Assembly: GCA_016647705.1 (NCBI GenBank)
Contig: CM028334.1
Span: 15,422,402-15,486,401 of the forward strand
Length of the DNA stretch: 64,000 bases
Reading direction: 5' to 3'
From: Eucommia ulmoides
Lineage: Eukaryota; Streptophyta; Magnoliopsida; Garryales; Eucommiaceae
Part shown: in pieces, positions 1-11,072 of the stretch
Layout of the letters: every line of letters begins with the position of its first letter
Numbering within the stretch: the stretch's first letter is position 1
Position numbers and translations under genes: made by a program
The notes under the pieces: model-generated
What the model saw: the letters and a program-made list of their open reading frames with translations, nothing else
Told to the model about the DNA's origin: nothing
The model's database searches: none

Positions 1-960
1 TTGTATTAAATATAATGTGCTAACAATACGAGGTGGAAAATTTCCAACCTTCAATTTGAACGGTGTAAATTTAGAAGGGAATTACTCCTCTCAATGCGTG
101 TGTGCGGGTGTTTTATTTAATTTGTATTAAATATAATGTGCTAACAATACGAGGTGAAAAATTCCCAACCTTCAATTTGAACGGTCTAAATTTAGAAGGG
201 AATTACTCCCCTCGATGCGTGTGTGCGGGTGTTTTATTTAATTTGTATTAAATATAATGTGCTAACAATACGAGGTAGAAAATTCCCAACCTTCAATTTG
301 AGCGGTCTAAATTTAGAAGGGAATTACTCCCCTCGATGCGTGTGTGCGGGTATTTTATTTAATTTGTATTAAATATAATGTGCTAACAATACGATGTGGA
401 AAATTCCCAACCTTCAATTTGAACGGTTTAAATTTAGAAGGGAATTATTCCCCTCGATGCGTGTGTGCGGGTGTTTTATTTAATTTGTATTAAATATAAT
501 GTGCTAACGATACGAGGTGGAAAATTCCCAACCTTCCATTTGAACGGTTTAAATTTAGAAGGGAAATTATTCCCCTCAATGTGTGCGTGCGTGTGGGTGC
601 GTGCGTTTTCTTTAACTCATATTAAATATAATGTGCTAACAATACGAGGTGAAAAATTCCTAACCTTCCATTTGAACGGTTTAAATTTAGAAGGGAATTA
701 CTCCCCTCGATGTGTGCGTGCGTGTGTGAGCGTGTGTTTCTTTAACTCGTATTAAATATAATGTGCTAACAATATGAGGTGGAAGATTCCCAACCTTCCA
801 TTTGAACGGTTTAAATTTAGAAGGGAATTATTCCCCTCAATGTGTGAGTGTGTGCGTGCGTGTGTTTCTTTAACTTGTGTTAAATATAATGTGTTAACAA
901 GATGAGGTGGAAAATTTCCAGCCTTCCATCAGAACGGTCTAGGTTTAGAAGGGAGATCAC
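1..960 (+). repeat. Tandem repeat, about 121-bp unit, inside the left LTR
   Basis: Units begin with TTGTATTAAATATAATGTGC at 1, 122, 243, 364 and 485, an exact period of 121 bp. Diverged, slightly longer units follow to about 960, with GTGTGCGTGCG-type runs between them. Each unit carries ATACGAGGTGGAAAATTCCC and a TTTAGAAGGGAATTA segment. The array lies downstream of the LTR TATA box, so it belongs to the transcribed leader. The open frame at 465-755 is only a by-product of the repeat. Confidence 0.93.
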
Positions 961-1398
961 TTCCCTCAATGTGTGTATATGTGTATATAAGGAGGATTTA
1001 AAAATAAAATAAAAACATTCGGATTTAAATTCTAATTGGACTTAATCGGATAAGGTACCGTCTTTGGACGGGCGTCTTGGGGTGCTTGACACCTTCCCCG
1101 AGCATAACTGACCCCCGAACTCTTTAAACGAATCTCTAGTCAGACCATGTTATTTTTGGAGTCAAATTTTACTTAAGCCATTTTTTTTAAATTATTTTCA
1201 AAAAAGAAAAATATGGTGACCTAGCACATCATTTAAACCCAATGCTAGGTGGCGACTCCTTTTCCTAAAACAGGCTTAAGTATATTTTAATGAGAAAATC
1301 GACGTTTTTAAAAACCCTTCTCGTTTTACCAGCGCCAAGCATATATAAAGCATATATCTATATTTTCTGATTTTCTCTGGAAAATCGGGGCGCGTTCA
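1..1398 (+). repeat. Left (5') LTR, 3' part only
   Basis: Positions 1-1398 match 11681-13078 of the right LTR at a constant offset of 11680 with no net indel. By hand I count 27 differences (about 1.9%), of which about 24 are transitions. The LTR ends in CA (GCGCGTTCA) two bases before the PBS. The upstream part, with the promoter, lies outside the window. At an assumed rate of 1.3e-8 substitutions per site per year this gives under one million years since insertion, an estimate that rests on the assumed rate and on CpG decay. Confidence 0.95.
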
Positions 1399-1562
1399 GC
1401 TGGCGACTCCACTGGGGATCGGCTGAGGGTCGAGCCCAATATGTCTGAATAAGTCCAACTAATCTAAAGTCCAAATGTTAAATTTTATTTTATTTTTTCC
1501 CTTAATTCAGTAAATAAGTTGTGAATTTTTTTTATTTTTATTTTTTTATATCATTTATTTTT

Positions 1563-1597
<35 letters not shown>

Positions 1598-2044
1598 CCT
1601 TATTTCCTCTCAGACCCTTATATCGTTGTAAATCCTCTGACAAAAACAAAACTGTCTTGTATCCATATTATCCCCTCAGGATTCTATGATACAAGACGAG
1701 AAAGGGATTTTTTGTACTTGATGGATTTATGACGTCTGGGGAAGTCCTAAAAAAAAAAAAAAAAGCACACCAAACAAGTTCAAAGTTTTCAATATCGGTA
1801 GGGAACGACAAAAAAAAAAAAAAAAAAAAAAAATTGTTTTAATTAGTCGTTATCGAAATTGAAATCTTCGAATTAGAAAGGCCTTTAAGGCCACCTAAGA
1901 CCCACGTGAACTAAAAAAATAATTTTTTTTGTAGGTGAAAAAGAAAAGGACAAGACAAAGAAAATTGGTCCCAGAAAAGCAAATCCAGTTCCCCCCTTTC
2001 GAAGTCCGATCTTTACACGCAGTCGAGCACAGACTCATTCCAGG
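1399..2044 (+). other. Untranslated leader between PBS and gag
   Basis: A noncoding leader with low-complexity tracts: a TA dinucleotide run near 1567-1594 and A homopolymers near 1750-1764 and 1809-1833. The last 120 bases are C/A-rich and lead into the gag start. No feature other than these simple repeats is seen. Confidence 0.6.
1401..1420 (+). other. Primer binding site, tRNA-Arg type
   Basis: TGGCGACTCCACTGGGGATC starts two bases after the LTR end. A TGG start complements the CCA tail of a tRNA, and TGGCGACTCC is the signature reported for Ogre elements (tRNA-Arg). The tRNA assignment comes from family knowledge, not from an alignment made here. Confidence 0.75.
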
Positions 2045-3905
2045 ATGACATCAGAAAGCAATCCCGAATCTCCCCGAACGACCCAGATAGCTCAGATGTA
2101 GGAAACTATTGACAGGTTGATGGAAAGGATCAACGAACTTAGCCGACCTCAGGAGGTGCCTATTCCTCCGTCCAACGGGACTCTTGTGACTGAATCCCTA
2201 AATGGAAACCCTGCAAGTATTGGGATGGAGAACTCAGGGCCGAATCCGACCCACGTCGGCCCGAACTTTGCAGTACCGGTCTACTATGGACCTCAGATGG
2301 GCCCTCATCCTTTCGCCTATAGAGCTCCGACATATCCCATCCAGGGGCATGTCTATCAGGCCTCGCCAGAAGGCTCGGCCCCCGCCGCCCCGCAGATCCT
2401 CATTCACCCGGAGAGGGTCGTTGCTCCACCAAACAATTCAAATGATAGCCAACCGGCCCCGGCCATTGAAACTGAAAACAAAGAAGAGAATGGCCCTCCA
2501 CCGGCTTGGCTTCTGAAAATGGAGAAATTGGAGAAAACTATGGAAGAATGGCAAAAGGAGAAGCCGTCCAGGAAAGCGACGTACAAGGAGTTGTCAGCAC
2601 CACCCGGGATTGTGTACCCGAAAAATTTCGTGGTTCTAGAGTTCACAAAATATGATGACACTGGCCCTCCAGAATGGCATGTCAGTATTTACAAAGAGGA
2701 GTTAGGAATTCATGCTCAGAACGAAGACCTTTGCCTAAAGATGTTTCGGAGATCGTTGAAAGGACCAGCTCTCAACTGGTACATGACCCTGGAGCTATCA
2801 CAGATTAAAACATTTGAAGATCTGGTAGAGGCCTTCTGTGAGCAATATGTGTACAATAGGGATGCCGCGCCAGACCGCAATACCCTTTACCAGATACTGA
2901 AAAGTAAAGACGAAAGTTTCCGGAGGTATACTGCTCGTTGGAGGGAAGAGGCTGCCAAAGTTGTCCCTAAGCTGAGCGAGGAGGCTCAGTTAGAGATATT
3001 CAAGTCAATTCAGTCACCGCCGTTCTATCGAGATCTCTCGAGCATAGCAGTGGTTTCTTTCGGCGATGCGATCAAACAGGCAGAGGTGACGGAAGAAGGA
3101 ATAAGGAGCGGAAAAATTGAAGGAGCCCAATCCAATCTGACGAAAAGGTCAGCCCCGCCAAAGATGAAAGAAAATGAAGTAGCTATTGTCATTTCCCCTC
3201 GCCAAACCCATTACTAGAACTACCCCCAAGCTTCTTGTCCCCAGAACTACCCGAACCAGAACAACCAATATCACAACTACCCTCCTCAAAATCACCAAAA
3301 CCAAAATTATCCTCAAAACCAACCCTATTCCCAAAGCCGCCCCCGCTATTACCAAAATGTACCTCCCCCTTATCAAAACCACATTCCCCAATATTACTCT
3401 CAAGCCTACCCAACACCCTCTTACCATACCTATCAACCACGCCCGAACACCCCATCTCAAATTCCTAACCGCACTCCAAGGTCAGGAACCCAATACCACC
3501 AAGACCTTCTACCTCATGCTACTGGGGGAAATTTCCAGAACGACAACAGAGAGCTACAAGACCTTCCGGTCTCGATCACCGAGTTGTACCGGAATTGTTT
3601 GAAGCAGGGGATGCTGACGCCCCTTCCATTCTACGAAGTTAAACCTGGGAGTAAAGCAACTTCTTCAAATGCTTTCTGTGAATACCACTCGGGAACCAGA
3701 GGACATGCGACTGAGCAATGCTTTCAGCTAAAAGATAAAATCCGAGAGTTTATACGGACCGGAGCCATCACGTTTCCTAAAAAACCTGAGGCCGGTACGC
3801 CAAATTGTCAGCAAAATCCGTTGCCTGAACACGCCTCCTCAGGAAGTGGCGTCAATCTAATTTTCACAGAGGAGGTCGAAGAAGAAGTTGATGTATCGAT
3901 ATCGG
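2045..3905 (+). pseudogene. gag: gag pseudogene of the Tat/Ogre element
   Basis: Structural capsid-nucleocapsid protein that packages element RNA. The reading frame starts at ATG 2045 and stays open apart from TAG at 2099 and TAG at 3215, each explained by one C-to-T change in CAG. After a Pro-rich N-terminus comes a retrotransposon gag domain (about 2670-3110) with the motifs LKGPALNWY, FCEQYVYN and RRYTARWREEA. A Q/N/Y/P-rich stretch (3220-3470) follows. Last is a knuckle of the form C-x2-H-x5-GH-x4-C (FCEYHSGTRGHATEQC, about 3680-3725), typical of Tat Gag. Around 3900-3910 homology moves from this frame to the next, so an indel separates gag from protease. A start at ATG 2120, below the first stop, is the alternative for a shorter product. 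Confidence 0.88.
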
Positions 3906-5447
3906 TGGTGTTTATTTACACCCGGAGGTTTTCTACGGAGGGTTCGAATTACATCTAGAAAGGGTAGCCCAAAAACTGGAAAAATCTCTAGTTTTGTCTT
4001 TCCCAATCCAAAAGATGGTGGAAAATCTCAATAAGGTTCCATGGAATTATGAGATCGTCGCTAAAACAAGAGAAGGAGAAGAATTGCCAATCTCAGTAGA
4101 AGAAACCAGTGGAATCACTCGGTCTGGAAGGGTGTATACGCCACAGGATTTGATCAGGATTCCTGTAAGGGAACCAAGAGGGGCTCTGAAAAAGCCGGTG
4201 TCAGAACCGGAGGCTCACGACTTCCTAAAGGCAATGAAGAATTCAGAATACAAGATAGTGGAGCAACTCAGCAAAGCACCGGCGCAAATCTCGATGCTCT
4301 CACAACTCCTATCCTCAGAAGTGCATAAACAGGCACTGCTGAAAGTCCTAAATGAAGCCCACTTGCCTAGCACGATCTCTCCGGAGAAGTTTGTCACTCT
4401 GGTCGAGCAGGTCCTAGGATCTAACACCATCACTTTCACAGATGACGAGATGGACGATGATGGAACAGGTCACAACAAGCCTTTGAATATCACGGTCGAA
4501 AGCCATGGAATGTTCATAGCTCGGGTGCTGATTGACAATGGATCGGCACTAAATATCTGTCCTTTGTCGACCCTGGAAGAAATGGGGATAGATCTATCAC
4601 AGGTTCGATCGTCTAAGACGGTTATCTGAGCATTCGATGGGGCTAGGAGAGATAGCGTTGGAGAGATTGACCTGCCAATTGAAATTGGTCCAATACAGTT
4701 CAATGCAAAGTTCCAAGTGCTCGACATACCTGCTTCGTACAACCTGTTGTTGGGGAGGCCGTAGATCCATAACGCTGGGGCAGTGCCTTCATCTCTACAT
4801 CAGAAGATCAAGTTTATCATTAATGACACACTGTACGTGATCAGGGCTGATTCAGATATCATACCTTTCCATCAAGCGATAAGTCGGCATGTCCCGTTAA
4901 CAGATGACGGAAAGGAGAAGGAGAAGATTGGAGCCTCCTATCACGTGTTCGACGTTGCGAATGCTACCTTTGTGAAGGAAGGAGGACACGAGATGACACC
5001 ATCACTATCTAACACTGTGGCCTTCGTTGCTAAAGAAATGAAGTCTCGGGGTTGCATTCCCGGGAAAGGTTTGGGCAAAAATCTAGACGGAATTACGGAA
5101 CCGATAGAAGTCAAGGAGAAGAGGGGGAGATTCGGATTGGGATACGAGCCGACAAAAGCAGACAGGGCGAAGTTCTTCCGGAAGAAGAGGGATGGATCCC
5201 CAGACAACCAACCAATGAAAATTCTGCATATCCGGGTCACTTTTCCCTATCCAGCAGAAACCATCAACAAAGGGAAGGAGACCGCAGGATTCAAGTTGCA
5301 CCCTGAGAGAGTAATGATCAAAGAAACTGTGAATGTAATCATGAGAGACGAGGCAGGGCCAAGTCATGGGTCTGGTATTCGAACCAAGGGAAAAGAAAAG
5401 CTGCAGAATTGGGATTCTTGTTCTCTCCCAATTCGCCAGGCGTTTCG
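3906..5447 (+). pseudogene. pro: Protease and G-patch region of the polyprotein (degenerate)
   Basis: This is the frame reached after the indel near 3905. An aspartic-protease active site LIDNGSALNICP lies near 4527-4560. TGA at 4627 (CGA by one C-to-T change) and TAG at 4762 (TGG by one G-to-A change) interrupt the frame, and homology continues on both sides, including the YNLLLGRPW-like end of the protease fold across the second stop. A G-patch follows at about 5010-5150, with the motifs KEMKSRGCIPGKGLGKN and GRFGLGYEP. G-patches bind nucleic acid or helicases, and some retroviruses carry one after the protease. The frame runs to the intron donor at 5448. Confidence 0.85.
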
Positions 5448-5601
5448 GTAAACTTAGGGAGATTTTCTGTTGGTCATCCCTTCATCCACCTTGCCTTCTA
5501 GATGGAAAGGGATTTTGCTTTGTAATGGTTTTTTATATTTAATGAATGCAATTCTGTTTTATTCGACATATGGTTTAAATGTTTAAATTTTATGCTTTCA
5601 G
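5448..5601 (+). other. Likely intron between protease and RT (154 bp)
   Basis: The upstream frame would stop at TAA 5449. Removing 5448-5601 (donor GTAAAC, T-rich 3' end TATGCTTTCAG) completes a split CGG codon and joins the protease frame to the RT frame in phase, directly before ATGTCTAAAACACTAG. The region is AT-rich and noncoding. A spliced intron at this place is a reported property of Ogre elements. That this copy is spliced is an inference. Confidence 0.75.
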
Positions 5602-7250
5602 GATGTCTAAAACACTAGTGTATGATGCATGCGATATAACTGAGCCAGAGTGCGATAAGTATGATTTCAATGCAGAACCATACCATAACCCGATGGGAGT
5701 GGAAGCAAAAGATGACTCTTGTCAGCCAGACGATGGTGAGATCCGAAAAGCTTTCACGGAGTTTGAGAACAAGCTGATTCTCAATAACGATGAGACCGAG
5801 TTGATAAACTTGGGGACCTCAGAAGAGTTGAAGGAAGTAAAGATTGGATCAGCCCTCATGACTCTGGAAAAGAAAGAGTTGACAACGCTCTTAATTTCCT
5901 ACCAAGATATCTTTGCCTGGTCCTACGATGACATGGTAGGACTGGACAAGAGTATCGTGGCCCATAAGCTGCCGCTAAAGCCGGAGAGTATACCAGTCAA
6001 ACAAAAGTTGAGGAAACTGAGGCCCGCTGTCAGCCTCGAGGTTAAGGAGGATATCGTGAAGCAATTCAATGCCCGAATTATTGAAGTCTGTAACTACAGT
6101 GAATGGCTCTCAAATGTCGTTCCCGTGCCAAAGTCCTCAAGAAAAATTAGAGTCTGCGTGGACTATCGTGATCTCAACCGGGCGAGTCCAAAAGATGATT
6201 TTCCACTGCCAAACATTCACATCATCATCGACAATACTGCGGGGCGAAAGCTCTATTCTTTCGCCAATGGGTTCTCTGGCTATAATCAGATTCTGATGGA
6301 TGAGAAAGATCGAGAAAAGACAGCCTTCACTACCCCATGGGGAGTCTTTTGCTATAGGGCGATGCCTTTCGGTCTCAAAAACGCCGGGGCAACATACCAA
6401 AGAGCAATAACGACCCTCTTTCATGATATGATGCACAAGGAGATGGAGGTATATGTAGATGACATGATCGTTAAATCACAGGAGAACGAGGATCATCTCT
6501 GCCATTTGAAAAAGGTGTTCGACAGACTTCGAAAGTACCAGCTCAAGCTCAATCCAGCAAAATGAGCGTTTGGGGTGGCTTCCGGAAAACTTCTTGGTTT
6601 CATGGTAAATCGCCATGGAATCGAGATTGATCCTGCAAAGACGAAGGCCATTCGTGAGATGCCGCCACCGAGAAATGAGAAAGAAATCTGAGGTTTTCTG
6701 GGGCGATTAAATTTCATAGCCCGATTCATCTTCCAACTTACTGCCACTTGTGAGCCAATCTTCAAGCTACTTCGAAAAGAAAGTGACGAGCGATGGAATG
6801 CAGATTGCCAGAATGCCTTGGAGAAAATTAAAGTCTATCTAACGAACCCTCCCGTTCTAGTGCCGCCTCGGGAGAAGGTTCCGTTATTACTATATTTGTC
6901 GGTTCTCGACTCCTCCATGGGAGCTATTCTTGGGCAACTCGTTAAATCTAGAAAGAAAGAGCAAGCCATCTACTACCTCAGCAAGCGCTTCACGAAGTAT
7001 GAGGAAAATTATACCTTGCTGGAGATGACCTGTTGTGCATTGGCTTGGTCTGCTCAAAGACTGCGCCATTATATGCTCCCACTGACTACCTACTTGATAG
7101 CCAGGATGGATCCCTTAAAATACATCTTCGAGAAGCCGATTCTGTCAGGAAAAGTTGCAAAATGGCAGATGCTGCTGACGGAGTTCGATATCATCTACAA
7201 GACCCAAAAGTCAGTGAAGGGTCAAGCGATAGCGGATCAGTTGGCTAGTT
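5602..7250 (+). pseudogene. pol: Reverse transcriptase and first RNase H (degenerate)
   Basis: RNA-directed DNA polymerase followed by the normal gypsy RNase H. RT motifs in order: IRVCVDYRDLNRASPKDDFPLP (about 6148-6213), a TPWG..CYRAMPFGLKNAGATYQ block (about 6330-6400) and the catalytic box VYVDDM (about 6450). The connection and RNase H region includes YYLSKRFTKYEENY and AWSAQRLRHY (6970-7070). TGA at 6563 sits at a Cys codon position of the conserved NPAKCAFGV segment. TGA at 6689 fits CGA with one C-to-T change. The frame is otherwise continuous. An ATG at 5603 follows the intron, but splicing is expected to continue the polyprotein. Confidence 0.92.
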
Positions 7251-7319
7251 GTCCAGCTCAAACAGATAACCAGCCTCTTGAGACGCTATTCCCTGACGAG
7301 TCGATTCATGCGGTGGATG

Positions 7320-7732
7320 AAGAAAATGAGGAAACAGTTTGGAAAATGTATTTTGATGGAGCAGTGAACTCTCGAGGGGCTGGAATCGGAGCCGTTCTGG
7401 TTTCTCCGGGCAAACAGCATTATCCAATGGCTTCCAAGTTGAAGTTCCAGAGCACAAATAATCGAGCTGAGTATGAAGCCTGTATTCTGGGACTCCAGCT
7501 GGCTGTCGATATGAAAATCAAAGAATTGCTAGTGTTTGGAGATTCTGAACTGATAATCAATCAGGTGACGGATAAATATGCCACGAGAGATCCGACCTTG
7601 ATAACCTATAACAATCACATTTTGGAGTTGTGCGAGCAATTTACAATAATAGAATTTGAAAGCATACCGAGGCTAAAAAATGACTTCGCCGATGCCTTAG
7701 CTACCTTGGCATCTATGATATCTATCACTTGA
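7320..7732 (+). pseudogene. Second (archaeal-type) RNase H domain
   Basis: Recognisable by the motifs MYFDGAVNSRGAGIGAVL, NNRAEYEACILGLQLA and GDSELIINQV, followed by a late Asp in FADALATLASM, in the order of the acidic catalytic residues of the aRNH fold. This extra domain between the gypsy RNase H and integrase is diagnostic of the Tat lineage. It is in frame with the RT and is followed by TGA at 7730. The catalytic acids are present. Confidence 0.88.
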
Positions 7733-7753
7733 GAGGATGATGATATCATTCCG

Positions 7754-9070
7754 GTGGTGATCCGAGTTCAACGCCGACCGGCCCACTGCTGCCAGCTTGA
7801 ATCTGAGCCAGCCAAAGACCCGTGGTACCATGACATAAAGAACTTTCTGAAAAATCAGGAGTATCCGGAAGGGGCATCAAGTGTTGATCGGAAAACTCTC
7901 CGGAGGTTAGCAGGCCAATTCTTCCTAAGCGGGAAGACACTGTACAAACGCTCCCCTGACATGGGCCTGTTGAGATGTGTTAGAGTTGAAGAGGCCATCC
8001 AGTTGATGAAAGAGATCCATGGTGGCATATGTGGACCTCACATGAGCGGCTTCATGCTTGCCAAGAAGATCCTGAGGACCGGTCATTTTTGGCTAACGAT
8101 GGAAAGCGACTGCGTGCAGTTTGTTCGAAGATGCCATAAGTGTCAGATTCATGGTGATCAAATCCATGTCTCACCTTCGCACCTTCATTGCTTGGAGGCC
8201 CCATGGCCCTTCTCAATGTGGGGTATGGACGTTATTGGGGAAGTTACCCCTAAGGCGCCGAGTGGTCATCGCTTTATCTTGGTGGCAATTGATTATTTTT
8301 CCAAGTGGGTAGAAGTTGTTTCCTTAACTCGAGTGACTCAAAAAATAGTAGCTCGATTCATCAAAGAAAATATTGTGTCAAGATACGGTTTGCCGCAAAC
8401 ATTGATAACCGACAATGCTAAAAACCTGAAGGGTTCAGAAATACAAAAAATATGTCAGCAGTTCAAGATCGAGCACAAAAACTCAGCGCCTTACCGTCCA
8501 AAAATGAATGGAGCAGTGGAAGCCGTCAACAAAAATATAAAGAAAATTCTCCGGAAGATGATTGACAATTATAAAGAGTGGGATGATATGCTGCCATATG
8601 CTTTGATGGCTTACCGAACCTCGGTTCAGACCTCGACGGGGGCAACCCCCTATTCTCTGGTCTATGGCACAGAAGCGGTGATACCAACCGAGGTCGAAAT
8701 TCCATCTCTACGAGTGCTCATAGAGGCCGAGCTTGATGAAACTGAATGGGTACAACAACGGTTGGACCAACTTTGTTTAATCGATGAAAAGTAGCTGACA
8801 GCGATATGCCACGGACAGTGTTACAGACAGAGGATTACTAGAGCTCATGATAAACGGGTATACCCTAGAGTCTTCAAGGTCAGTGAGTTAGTATTGAAGA
8901 AAATCTTTCATTTCCAAGATGAAGCTAAGGGTAAGTTCACGCTAAATTGGGAAGGTCCTTTTGTTGTTCATAAGGCTTTGAGCGGTGGAGCGTTGATTCT
9001 CCAGGAAATTGATGGTGATGTATTTCCCGAGCCCCTAAACTCGGATTCTGTAAAGAAATACTTTGCCTAA
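7754..9070 (+). pseudogene. Integrase (degenerate)
   Basis: Inserts the cDNA into the genome. An H-H-C-C zinc-binding segment (motifs GGICGPHMSGF and CHKCQIHGDQIH) leads to the catalytic core: Asp in WGMDVIGEV, Asp in LITDNAKNL and Glu in NGAVEAVNKNIKKIL, the D,D-35-E set. PYALMAYRTSVQTSTGATPY is the usual gypsy C-terminal core block. TAG at 8792 interrupts the frame. Homology continues to TAA 9068-9070 through a C-terminal domain with WEGPFVV. No chromodomain is visible, as expected for Tat. Confidence 0.9.
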
Positions 9071-10206
9071 TAAATGTCCTTATTTTCTAAGTAAGTTTAT
9101 TTCAATTTGTGATTATCTGTTGCTTCCAAAAAAAAAAAAAATACGGCTCGAACATGGTGAAAACTCGAAAGGGCGCTATGAGAAAAATATAGAGACCGTG
9201 TCGCAAAAAAAAAAAAAAAAAAAAAGAAGAAGAAGAAGAAGAACAGTTAGATCACTCCTAGGGGCATTTTTGGAATTCTCACTACGGTTGACTTCCATTG
9301 ACCGTAAGACTTTTCTGTGTTCGGAACTTGATGGATTTGAGCAAGAGTTGGAATCTGTGAAAAGGAACATCGAATATGACTCAAATTTGCATTGAAATCA
9401 TACTTGTCAGATAATCTGGTTTGAAATCTCGCAGTCAACATATCTGGTGATAAAGATACCTGTTTGGGGTAAGGTTTTACACGTTTTTCCCATATTTGGT
9501 TAAATCAGTTTTGCAGGATTTGAAAAATACAAAGCAAGCAGGAGTATGTGATTCTCCTAAGCACTGAGGATGCCTAGTAGAAAAGAGAAAGTGAGAATCG
9601 GCGGGTGCAGAGAAATAAAGGCTGGTAGGGATGTTGTCCAAAAAACCAGACCCTGCCAACAACCCGGAGAAAACCTCCAGAAAGTACATCTCTAAGATTG
9701 ACGGAAGGACGAGACGGAAAAATCTCCCGATACTGTCCCGTGACCCGAGAAAGTCAAGCGCCATCAAATGAAGGATTGCGATGGAAAAATGGAGGACGGA
9801 ATTGCGAGTCGTAAAGAATGACAAGTTTTTCAAACTAAATTTTCGTGTTACATGTGTTTTTGTTCAATTACAGGCTTTTCAAAGGACATGGAAGCATGGA
9901 TTTCTCTCTCACAAAGACTTCTTACCTTCCGGTTCAAATTAGAAACTTTTATTGCTGAAAGTTCGAAAGCTCTAAATGAGCGTCCAGGTATGCGTTTTAC
10001 CCTGAAAAGGGCGAAAAGTGAACTACGCTAAACTTGATCCTCGGCATAATACTAAGGTACGCAGGCAATCTATAAATGTTCGGTCATCTGAGAGTCCGGC
10101 TGGGGCACATTTATATCTTTGCTCTCTCATGCTGGCTCAGTCACAAGTTAGAGCATATTTTATACTCTTGAACTTTCTTTAGGCCCTTGGTCAAGAGGGC
10201 TGAGGC
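9071..10206 (+). other. Noncoding 3' region of the Ogre-type element
   Basis: No credible protein on either strand. It has A tracts near 9129-9141 and 9206-9223, followed by a GAA run. The reverse-strand frame 9477-9833 has no recognisable domain and looks accidental. Confidence 0.5.
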
Positions 10207-10620
10207 ACGAATAATTTTTATTACTCTAAACAATCCTCTAAACAGACACGTGTTCGTCATGAGTATTGTCAGGAGTCATTTTTTTATTACTCTAAACGAT
10301 CCTCTAAATGGACATGTGTTCGTCATGAGTATTGTCATGAGTCATTTTTTTTTTACTCTAAACAATCCTCTAAACAGACACGTGTTCGTCATGAGTATTG
10401 TTAGGAGTCATTTTTTTATTACTCTAAACAATCCTCTAAACAGACACGTGTTCGTCATAAGTATCGTCAGGAGTCATTTTTTTATTACTCTAAACGATCC
10501 TCTAAACGGACATTTGTTTATCATGAACATCGTCATAAGTCATTCTTTTATTTTTCTAAATGGACACTTGTTCGTCATGAGTCTTCTTTTATTACTCTAA
10601 ACGTACGCTTGTTCGTCATG
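10207..10620 (+). repeat. Tandem repeat, 66-bp unit, in the 3' region of the element
   Basis: About five full and several shortened copies of a unit containing TTACTCTAAACAATCCTC, AAACAGACACGTGTTCGTCA and TGAGTATTGTCAGGAGTC. Copies differ at few sites. Because 66 is a multiple of three an open frame runs through it, but the frame has no protein character. Confidence 0.85.
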
Positions 10621-10744
10621 AGTCATTTTATTTTATTTGTTCTATTATTAGAAAATAAACTAAAAAAATAAATAAAATAAAAAATGGGACGATCAAAATG
10701 ACGTGGTCTTTTATCTTTGTCAAGCAAGTGGAACTTGCATTACA

Positions 10745-10756
10745 AAGAGGGGTAGC
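10745..10756 (+). other. Polypurine tract before the right LTR
   Basis: AAGAGGGGTAGC directly precedes the TG start of the right LTR. A purine-rich stretch here primes plus-strand DNA synthesis in LTR elements. The tract is short and ends in a few mixed bases. Confidence 0.55.
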
Positions 10757-11072
10757 TGTAGACACGGTATTTTGACCGCCTCGCAAAAAATTATACTTTA
10801 TTTTATAGTTACCTTTATTTTATTTTTTTATTATTTATTTTATTTTTTTATTTATTTTGTTTTGATTGTACCGTATTTATGCGGTTTAATACTGCAAAAT
10901 TAAGTTTTATTAATCTCTTAAGTAAATTAAATATTAGTAATTGATTTTTATTTTTTTTGGTTTTGTAGATTTTTCGAAGTGGAATAAAAACGCGTTAATT
11001 CGGAACAAAATGGACAAGAAATAGACGACAACAAGAGAGGTCTGGACCGAACGGGGGTGGGGGGTGCACGAA

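Noticed and set aside
465-755. 96-codon open frame (and its twin at 12145-12435)
   Set aside because: Lies wholly in the 121-bp LTR tandem repeat and translates the repeat; no protein features.
1-960. CRISPR-like array
   Set aside because: Head-to-tail 121-bp repeats without unique spacers, in a plant LTR.
9477-9833. 118-codon reverse-strand frame, considered as an extra antisense ORF of the Tat element
   Set aside because: No recognisable domain and no support from composition; probably accidental.
10187-10600. 137-codon open frame with a repeating hydrophobic peptide
   Set aside because: Product of the 66-bp tandem repeat, whose length is a multiple of three. The shared 66 with the DCP5-like exons is coincidence; the sequences are unrelated.
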